64,000 nt of DNA from Chamaecyparis obtusa. Taxonomy: Eukaryota; Streptophyta; Pinopsida; Cupressales; Cupressaceae. The position numbers and the translations under genes are program-made. The stretch covers positions 687,001 through 751,000 of the forward strand of contig BSBK01003565.1 in the NCBI GenBank assembly GCA_027943335.1. Direction: 5' to 3'. Positions 56,182 through 64,000 of this stretch are shown one piece after another. Each line of letters opens with the position of its first letter. Position 1 is the stretch's first letter. The notes below the pieces were generated by a model, which saw only the letters and a list, made by a program, of their open reading frames with translations, made no database searches and was not told where the DNA came from.

Positions 56182-58035
56182 GTGAGACTAGTTAATAATA
56201 ATAAAAAAAGAGTAGTTATGTATTAAAACTTCCATTCTTTTAGTTTCCATAATGATAGGTCCAGAAAGGAGATCCCAAGCTTCCTAGACCAATCAACCTC
56301 TTAGCACATTGCAATTTAGCACGGACAACTTATTGTCAATCAAAATCATTTTACTATGGAGTCAATTCGGATTTAGCAAAGTACTTTAATTGTTTAGAGA
56401 TGGCGGATTTAAGGGTTTATCATAGTTAGGTCAGGTGAATTCACATTGACTTTTTAAGGAGAGCAGTTCAACTTTTTAAAAATGTTGATGAGGTCTACAA
56501 AAATGTCTCTTATCCCCTGCCTCTTATTTTGAACATTTCAATGTCAGTATTGTCGTTTGATGGTTAAATTATAGTGATGGTGTTGTTTAAAAATGTTATT
56601 CTTAAATATCACTTATCAGGAAGATTTTTTTACTAGAACACCATAATCAGAAACTGTCTTACTTGCTCGAACAACTTGACAGACTAAGAGGATAGAATAT
56701 TGTTTAAAACAGAATTTAGTAAGTGTAGAAACTAAAAGAATTCGCCAGACCAAACTTGGAATTATCCTAGAAAACCTCAAGGAGGAGAAAAACTACCTGG
56801 TAGCAGCAATAGCTCATCTAACTAGGTGTTGCTAATCACAAAACAACAACTACAAAGAGTAGATACAATTGATTGTTGTTTCGATTGTTCACTGTCAGGC
56901 TCTCAATGACTTCTATAACTAAATTCTCAATTTGATCACTACAAGACTCATACAAGCTTCTGATTATGCTAACCAAACTCCTCGTGCTAAAATTTTGTAA
57001 TGTTCCCACCATGTACTGAGAGGACCCAGAAGTAGAATGGAAGGAAAAAAATCAAATTTTTCATTTCAAATTCTCAGTTTTGTGTGTTAAGACTGAAGAT
57101 GAAACTGCCCCTTCATTTTTTTATGTTTTTGGTGCAATGGTTACAAAAGCACTATGGTAGTTTCAAATTCGCCATGGCCACGTTACAAAATCGCTCCTTT
57201 TAAGGGAGCCATCTGTTAGAATAAAAGTGCAATCCAAAAAGGAATTTGAAAATAGAATTAGAGATTCGAAATTATAGTAGGTTACCAAAATGGTTACATC
57301 CACTCTTTAAGCAGAGCAATATATTATTCAGTTAGTTAATACATCAAATACATTCAACAGTCAATCTGTACTGATATTCATACAATTGTTTAGCTCTTTG
57401 AATACGAAGTAACAACAGAGAAACAGACAGATTGAACAATCGAATGATCACATGATCTTTGGACTTCACATTCCCATACTTGAAATCCAACGCATTACTA
57501 TGAACAAAAATATTCCCTACTTTTCGCTCATAGTATCACATTAATATAAGCCTGAATATCGAGCCTGAAGAAGCTGATGCAAGACTCAAGCCTTCCAAAT
57601 TCTTTTTGAGTAACACTTCTAATAATTCTTCTCCAAGGGATTATAGAGTCAAAAATCCTCTCGTCAAAATCATCTTCCCCTTAATGAAGGTTGTTGGAAG
57701 TATAGAACACTTCAAATACACTACCTTCAACTTCAAACTTCACAAGCCTGTCCCTTGGCCCACCTTTCTCAGTAGGACCAGCAAATCCCTTATCAATCCT
57801 GAGTCATTCAGTCTTAATCTTACTGTGTAAATTACCACATTCTCTAGAAGGCTGGTAAGCTGCTCCACATTCTTTGAAATTGTTCTGACTGCTTGAATTT
57901 CTCAACAATATTTTAAGCACTAAGGGCTTGATTCAATTGCATAGATAGAGCAATCAGAGGTAATCCATTGCTTAATCCTTCCAGAATCGAACTCCACTTA
58001 TAGTAGGTCGCAAAGCTTCCATTATTCCTCTCCCT
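56182..58035. other. Intron/insert sequence without a recognised gene
   Basis: Starts as the GAT1-like intron after exon 5. From about 57500 to 57900 the minus strand gives broken coding-like pieces (for example GFAGPTEKGGPRDRLVKFEV), not recognised. They sit just downstream, in minus orientation, of the fragment mosaic at 58040-58960 and may be part of the same captured material. Confidence 0.45.
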
Positions 58036-58039
58036 ATTC

Positions 58040-58618
58040 CTAACCACTCCCAACTTCTTCTTGTGCAATACCATCGACATCCATTGCTGATGTATCCTCC
58101 TTATAAAAATCCTCAGGGTTATCCTCCTCTTTCGGTTCAAATTCAGGCGCCTTAACATTGAGCTCTAATCTCTCTTCTTTGTCATCTTCATCAAATGAGG
58201 GCTTTACTTCCTCCCTCACTTTGTCAGTTCCTTTAATCGATGCGGATCCATTTGAAACCTCCATTTTATCAACAGATGCAACTACTTCAGTAGACTTCTC
58301 ATTTAGATTAATTACAACTTGTGGCTCGACCTTGACTTCCTCTACAAAGTCACTATGCTTTACAGAGGTATCCACAAGAATGTTAAGAAGCTGCCCCCGC
58401 ATGAAATCCTCCAACATTTTGGCCACTACTGATTTGATTTCCTCCTCATCATTAGTCTTAGGCTTCAATTTTGGGTGAAATGCCACAGGATTCTGATCCA
58501 ACGCCTTCCAACTGCAATGAAAAATCTGAAGGCTGCCCATTATTGCCGGTGTCTCGTCCCACCTTGACCTCTGCTTCTTGGGTGTAGGAGTGGCCAATCT
58601 AGATTTCTTTGATCCCAA
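58040..58618 (-). pseudogene. SF3B1 N-terminal fragment fused to an acidic tail
   Basis: The frame starts just after the SF3B1-like 'TP' repeats. SRLATPTPKKQRSRWDETPA then IMGS is a near-exact match to the N-terminal repeat region of splicing factor 3B subunit 1 (58610-58540). After about 25 codons similarity is lost and an acidic Lys/Glu/Val-rich sequence of about 160 residues (DEEEIKSVVAKMLEDFMRG, EERLELNVKAPEFEPKEED) follows to the stop. SF3B1 is a U2 snRNP protein that holds the branch site; its HEAT repeats are absent here. It is a gene fragment and not a working gene. Confidence 0.7.
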
Positions 58619-58619
58619 A

Positions 58620-58960
58620 TCATCCCTGTAGGAGTAGCACTAGGTGTGACGCCTTTAACAGGAGTGGATGTTTCATCTCAAATATTAGGCCTATTAATTA
58701 TAGGTGTGGCATCAATATTTTCCCTCCCTGGAGTCGATGTTGTGTCCTATCTACTAATATCAGGGGTGGCAATTAGAAGCATCCCAATCTGAAGAAGCCG
58801 AAGAAGCCTTTTCATTTTTGGTAGCATTCTCCTAAACTTGATCCTGATCGTCTGTCTCCTCCTTGCCATGGAACATGATCTTGTCTGCAAATTCCTCTTT
58901 CTAACCCTTCTTCTCTGCATGCTCTTCAACATACTTCTTATATTCTTCTAACAACTGAGT
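58620..58960 (-). pseudogene. Fragments resembling PRP17 (CDC40) and SF3B1, frameshifted
   Basis: From 58960 leftwards: EEYKKYVEEHAEKKG, stop, KEEFADKIMFHGKEE resembles the region before the WD40 domain of the spliceosomal factor PRP17 (moderate match). It then continues KASSASSDWDASN and, in another frame, VKGVTPSATPTGM, both like the SF3B1 N-terminus. Several stops and frameshifts separate the pieces. The PRP17 call is uncertain; the SF3B1 call is stronger. Confidence 0.5.
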
Positions 58961-59572
58961 CTGCAATAATTGATCAGGATTGTGGTCACATGCAACCAAG
59001 AACATCAGGATCAACCCAATAGTTCCTTGGGAGTGGCCAGCAACAGTTGTCATACTCAACTCTCTCTATAGCCTACTAATTTTATGAGATGAGTTTAATT
59101 CCCTACTCTGAAGTTGATGCATATAACCAATGACCGAGTACAAGACAAAGAGGTCAAGGCTAACAATGTATCCTTGAATAGATTTTCGCCTGCATTCTCC
59201 ATCACACTTTCCAAATCCACAAAAGAAACGTGTGGTCTCGATGCATGAGGAGCTAAACACAGCCTGGAGTAAGAACCCCTTGTTTCATTGGAAACCTCTA
59301 TTTATTGCAGTACACAAACTGGCCAGTATACATACCCTCGGCAACAATGAATACCTCTTTCTGTTGTCAATTGAAGAACCTCCTCAACAGGCTCTACTAT
59401 CTTTTGTGGTGGAATGACTCCCTCTTTAGGGTGATTTTCTATCATATACAAGGTGCCTAACTTGCTACCTCGATCAATTATCAAGGCCTCTTTTTCACAA
59501 AATGAAAATTAATTGAACTGTTCAGGAACATTAACATCCTATCCTATAGCAGCCAACTATCTCCATTTTTGT
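58961..59572. other. Unassigned part of the fragment mosaic
   Basis: Minus-strand pieces such as SVMENAGENLFKDTLLALTS look coding but are broken by stops and were not recognised. The plus strand shows nothing. Confidence 0.35.
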
Positions 59573-59893
59573 TTACCAGAACATCCCCTTGTCAATAATA
59601 TCATAAAAATTATTATTATAAAAAATCCTTACCCAAGTCACCAATTTGCAAGTTTTTGGAAAACTCTCTGCACAAAATGACATGAAATGATATTCCAGAT
59701 GAAGCACCCAAACATCCGTTGTAATTTCTTTCAAAGTTAAAATGGAGGGTTTTTCATACCATTTACCCATCACTCTTACCAAATCAGTCGTTGTGGTTGT
59801 CTTGGATATGTAAAATGCTACAGAAGGGGATAAGCACAACCGGATGGCTCTTAGCACTTTTCTATCCAGAGTATCCCAATCTTCATCCAACAT
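59573..59893 (-). pseudogene. Copia gag N-terminal fragment
   Basis: LDEDWDTLDRKVLRAIRLCL, SVAFYISKTTTT, MGKWYEKPS is a clear match to the start of copia gag proteins (UBN2-type). Similarity fades after about 50 residues. No LTR lies beside it: at 59891 the sequence changes directly to the GAT1-like C-terminal exon on the other strand. Confidence 0.75.
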
Positions 59894-60009
59894 GGCTGTT
59901 GGTTTCTTTGCTAGTCTTGTTTTCTGTTGTGGGAATTCTGTGCTGCTTTGTAGCCGCCAGACAAATCGTCCTCGATGCTAACACCTACAAGCTCTTAGCC
60001 AATCTGTGA

Positions 60010-60995
60010 TCTCTTTACTTTCAGTTGTACAAGAGATCGAGACCAAAAGGAGCGGGAGTCTGAATTAGCATCTTGAGCCTGTGTTTTTAAAAATCATTTC
60101 CTGTCTACTGTGTTCATTGTAGATTAGCTAGTAGCTGCCAATATCTTCCTTATAATAGTTCTCACCTTGTCTATCTCAAGATCCGGATGATTAGTAAAAA
60201 TTGAATTGGAGTGATCATAACTCTTTTGAAATTTCAGGTTACCATTTTATATTGCATATTCTTATAATTTCTCATCAATACCTATTTTTATCATCAATAT
60301 CTATTTTTAATTATAGAATATTCATATAAATTATTCTAGTAAACAAAAATTACAATACATCTTTAAAAATAATTTAAATTTTCTCTTGAATAACTGATAT
60401 ATGATAGAATATTTCTAATCATAAATTAAAATTAAATTGAATACATTCTTTAATCATCAAAAAATACCAATCTAGATACTATTATTTAAGAAATTTGACA
60501 AAAATACCTTCAAGTGTCATATAACTCTTTAAACGTAAAAAGGAAAAAAAAACATACATTATCTTCTTTATACCAATCTTCAAAAACTTATAATTATTCA
60601 ATGCAATGCCTAATAAAACTCTTAGTTGCACATAACACTTCAAACATGAAAGAATACCAAACTTTAAAAACTTTTAATTAATACATTAGAATTAAAATTA
60701 AAATTTTATTAACTCAATAATGTGGCACCCAACTTTCGACACTTGGAATCAAGATGCTAAAAATAGAAATTATAACCTACATTCTTTTGGTGGCCAAGCT
60801 TCTTTATAATTTTTGCAACTCTTTATTTACTTAGGCACAATGATTGAAAATGAAATTGTGCAAGAAAAAATTCATTGTTGTAAATTTATACTCCCCCTAA
60901 CTTCGTTTCAACTCTCCTTCAAATCAACTTCTCAAATATTGTAAATCTTCAACTTGTATGTAAAGATGTAACTTCCTTAACACTTGCAATGCCAT
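60010..60995. other. AT-rich 3' flank of the GAT1-like locus
   Basis: No gene, RNA or clear repeat. Very AT-rich between 60240 and 60720. Confidence 0.5.
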
Positions 60996-63430
60996 TGTGA
61001 GGCCTCACCCCGACCCATCATAGCATCTTTTCTTATTCGCATTTTGATACATTGATACACTTGTTGATCTATTCTCATAAACACTTGAGATACTATATTT
61101 TGATGATGATTATTATGCCATGTGGATCACCTTATGATGTGCATTAGAATTTAGAGTATGTTGAGATTTTGATTATGCATATTTACTAGTGTGATTTTGA
61201 TGGGAATATTAGATCATGTTTAAATTTGATTTCCCCACAGGTGACATGTCATGATGATTATGTAATTGTGATGCTTAAACACTTTGAATAGAAAATTTGG
61301 ATTCTGCATATAGCAATTAAAATTGAATTATGCATATTGATTTATGTTGCTAAATAGAGAATTGAATATGTATATTTCATATAATGTTATCATCTTGAAC
61401 TACTGATGCTCGATGTGAAGTGTGTAGGTAAAAGAACCATGGAATTAATCGGAGAACCAAGGTTAAACATATGTGAACTGAGTAGGCCAAGGCTTAATCC
61501 GATATGGGATTAAAAGCCTCAATGTAATGTGAACTCGTTGTTAATGTGAATTTTTGCACGTGTGTTATTGGTTAATTTCTTGTTGTCATCCAGGACACGA
61601 CATTTTGTATGTAATGTGCAATCGTTAGTGTCACTTGACACTTGTTATGTGCTTATTTAAATTCATCCTTGTTCTAGTCACTTCTAGAGAACAATAAGGG
61701 GTTCTAAGGGACATTTTTGGCATAATTTAAGTACCTAAGTGATAGGGGTATGGGTTATGAATGTTTTGAGCATGTCCATAATTCCCTAGTAACCTTGGTA
61801 ACTCATTTTATGACCCATTTACCCTTAGCTTCGAAATTGGATAAGTCATGATCTCTACCCAACTCCACCCTTTTCTTTCAATCATGCATTATCATGGGGG
61901 GGACAAGGAAAGACAATAGGTCCATAGAGTCAAGTCTGCATTTATAGATGGTGGGTGGGTAGAAATTTGGAGGCCTTTTTAGAGGCCCTTAGGAGATTTA
62001 GTGGGTGTTCACTCACTCTCTACATTTGGAGACATTAAGGTTTGGATTGAGAAAGGATAAGTGGATAAGCTCTTCTCAAATTTTAATTTCCATCACACTT
62101 GTGGAGGTTGGTTACTCTTCTCATGGAAGCCTTTCTACATGTTCATTAGATTAGCTTGTATTTTGCTCTCTCATGCATATGAATCTTGGTTCTTGTTGTG
62201 ACAATGTGTTGTAAGGGAGGGATTTTGGGTTTGATTTCATGGTTTGATCTTGTTCTTTTTTCTTGATTGAGGGAGTTCTTGTTTATGGGTGTGAGGCATT
62301 ACTCACCCTTTGGGAAGGGAAGAAGTGGCCTATGGGTGGAGGGGTTAGTTGGGCTCTCCATGAGGTGAGAGTCTCTTCTCTTGGAGAAGAGGGATAAGTC
62401 CATGGTGTATGGGCACCATGGAAGCCATTGTATTCTTGTATTTTGAAGAGGATGTTAAGCAAAATATGTGTATGAAGCTTTTGGATATGTAGCCTTGAAG
62501 AGGCAATTGAATACTCATTGTGAGAAATTTGTATGTAATGGCATTCTCCCCTTGGAAAAGCCCACCTCCACCCTCTCAATGAGCTTGTAAGACTCACTTG
62601 TGTAGCCTTGGGAGGGAGTAATTTGTTGTATGTATGTTTGTGTAACTTGTTTTGTGAACATCTTGTTGATCTTGTTGCATACCCGTTTAGCCTTGGTTCT
62701 CCAAACTCGGGGGTGGTCTCATAAGAGACCTAGGTTGGGTGGTGAGCACCCATGGTTCTCCATTTTTTTTATTGCAAGTTTGGATGCTAATACTCATGTG
62801 GAAGATGCTTGAAGAAGTTCTCTCTTTTGGTGTAATAGTGTAGAAATGTTCTATATTGTGGTATTGTTGGCTCTTGATGAAGAATCACCATCTGGATTGT
62901 ATAGTGCAATGTTATTGTATACCTTTTGGTCTTTGTGAAGATGAATGGAGGAAAGTTTGTCATCTCCATTGAACTTTGATTGAGTTTTATCCACCTTTGT
63001 ATTGTTTGGTTGTAAATGAGAAGACTTCTCTTTTTGTGTTATATGTATTTGCAAATGAAGAGAGAACTCATTATGATTAGAATTGATCAATTACCTTCAT
63101 GTCATTGTAATTATGTTTTTACAATAGTAGAGTTATCCATGTAATGCAAAAAGAAATGGTGATTTCTAAGTTGATAGAATAATCAAGTTATTAGCTTCAA
63201 TAGCATAAATATATGATTGTAGATGTATGAAAATTGTATTCTATTTGATGTTTGATTGTAATATTTGAGATCAATTATAATCAAGCTCTCCTTGAGTAGA
63301 TCACTTAAACAATATGCACATCACCTTAGTTGAAAACCAATAACTCTATCTTAATTTTTCCTCAAACAAACATGGCAGCAAATTGCAATCAAACTATATT
63401 ATATTGTAATGTAACATTCATGTTTCTCTT
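60996..63430. other. LTR- or leader-like sequence, not identified
   Basis: No protein domain. Style resembles a large plant LTR: inverted start phrase GAGGCCTCACC near 61001, a possible TATA region (CTTATTTAAATT near 61652), then G/T-rich 5'-UTR-like text. A second copy, which would prove an LTR, is not in the window. A solo LTR or one end of an element extending beyond the window are both possible. Confidence 0.3.
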
Positions 63431-64000
63431 AATTCAATGCACTAATAAATTGATGCATGTATTGATCCAAAAATATAAGTAAGCCAAGAAAAGATAAAGA
63501 AATCCTATGTTTCATAAAATGATATTTCCAGATTTATAAGAGCAAATTGCTCTGTGGAATTTGTATGAGAATAACATTATTCCCATATCACAGAGAATAT
63601 TCTTCTTCATTGCATTATGTCTTTGATTAGTATTAAGTTAAGTCTAATATCCTACCCTAACCTAACTACTAGACACTAAACCCCATTAATATAAATTTCT
63701 CAATATTGTCATAAATCTATATCCTATCCTAAGCAAACAAAAGGGACCCACTATCTTTTCATCCCTTCATAGATATTAATACTTACAAAATTTAACTTGC
63801 TATAAAATTATGCTATCATAATGGAGGCTCAGGGCTTTAAGTCAAATTGTAAGGAGGGCTGGCTAGCAAGTCGGGGTAGGGACCACTAGTCATGTCACCC
63901 ACTTGACTTCGCCCTTCCCTTATAACCAAAAACCCACGCCACCCTCTTGCATGGAAATTTATTAATCAACTTTTATTTGCTCCTAGTGAGGGAAAAATCT
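63431..64000. other. Unassigned spacer at the window end
   Basis: No recognisable feature. A GC-richer patch at 63830-63945 ('gggctggctagcaagtcggggtagggacc') differs in tone from its surroundings. Confidence 0.4.

Larger units (their letters stand above)
54219..60009 (+). pseudogene. GABA transporter 1-like (AAAP family) gene, broken
   Basis: Exon 1 (54219-54318) encodes a GAT1-like start ending HLDAGAIFVLESK. Exon 2 (54714-54944) has TWLHTGYHLIVSIVAPQLLS, transmembrane segments and NRNLRFSDMTPEIM. Exon 3 starts at 55613 after TAACAG (PRWGHFVVGPLQFVICCG, to about 55710). Exon 4 starts at 55809 (NGEMQLGLMLVLAQMPSFHS, to about 55948). Exon 5 is 56051-56181 (FPIIATTFGNGILPEIQ, donor GTGAGA). 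The tail at 59891-60009 ends AARQIVLDANTYKLLANL and TGA, the classic GAT1 C-terminus. About 200 residues (the last transmembrane helices) between exon 5 and the tail are absent. The exon 1/2 junction joins T with GA, giving a stop where Gly is expected, and the exon 3 and exon 4 donors are weak. Family members are plasma-membrane proton/amino-acid symporters that import GABA. Confidence 0.85.

Noticed and set aside
59060..59260. GHSQG-type motif (acyltransferase-like) on the minus strand
   Set aside because: Only a five-residue resemblance in a fragment broken by stops; insufficient to name a function.

Overview
This is a repeat-dominated stretch of a large plant nuclear genome. It is AT-rich. 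It holds plant-specific transposon families (a Tat-type Ty3 element, copia-type elements primed by initiator tRNA, TNP2 CACTA transposons), a plant mobile domain gene and a broken GABA-transporter-like plant gene. The heavy nesting and long spacers suit a big-genome seed plant, possibly a gymnosperm, but the sequence does not settle that. No intact host gene was found. || Layout. 1-1910: 3' part of a decayed non-LTR retrotransposon (LINE) with an RNase H domain. 1911-19157: a 17.2-kb, recently inserted Ty3/gypsy Tat-lineage element on the minus strand. Its 989-bp LTRs differ at only 3 positions, its target duplication TTATC is perfect, and its gag-pol frame is open except for one TGA. Between integrase and 3' LTR it carries an antisense, intron-containing plant mobile domain gene with its own TATA box. 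Three noncoding parts of the element contain clusters of a CpG-rich palindrome (GAAGTATCGCGCGATACTTC). 19347-24316: a decayed copia-type LTR element whose LTRs contain a 42-nt palindrome and an AT microsatellite. || 24878-54102: a Russian doll. A small LTR element (LTRs of about 274 bp, TSD AATTG) was split by a CACTA transposon (26088-53336). That element was split by a second, related CACTA element (28950-44321, TSD TCA). The second element contains a 400-bp fold-back repeat. The inner CACTA carries a broken TNP2/DUF4218/DUF4216 transposase and a GRF-type zinc-finger reading frame. It also carries two satellite-like arrays, one of 395 bp and one of 243 bp period, in opposite orientation. The same repeat family fills the outer CACTA. 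|| 54103-60009: the former host locus, a GAT1-like amino acid/GABA transporter. Exons 1-5 are recognisable, then about 200 residues are missing, then the C-terminal tail. A 5S-rRNA-derived (Cassandra-like) remnant lies in intron 1. A mosaic of antisense fragments (splicing factor SF3B1, probably PRP17, a copia gag piece) has replaced the missing middle. 60010-64000 has no recognisable gene; part of it reads like an LTR/leader.
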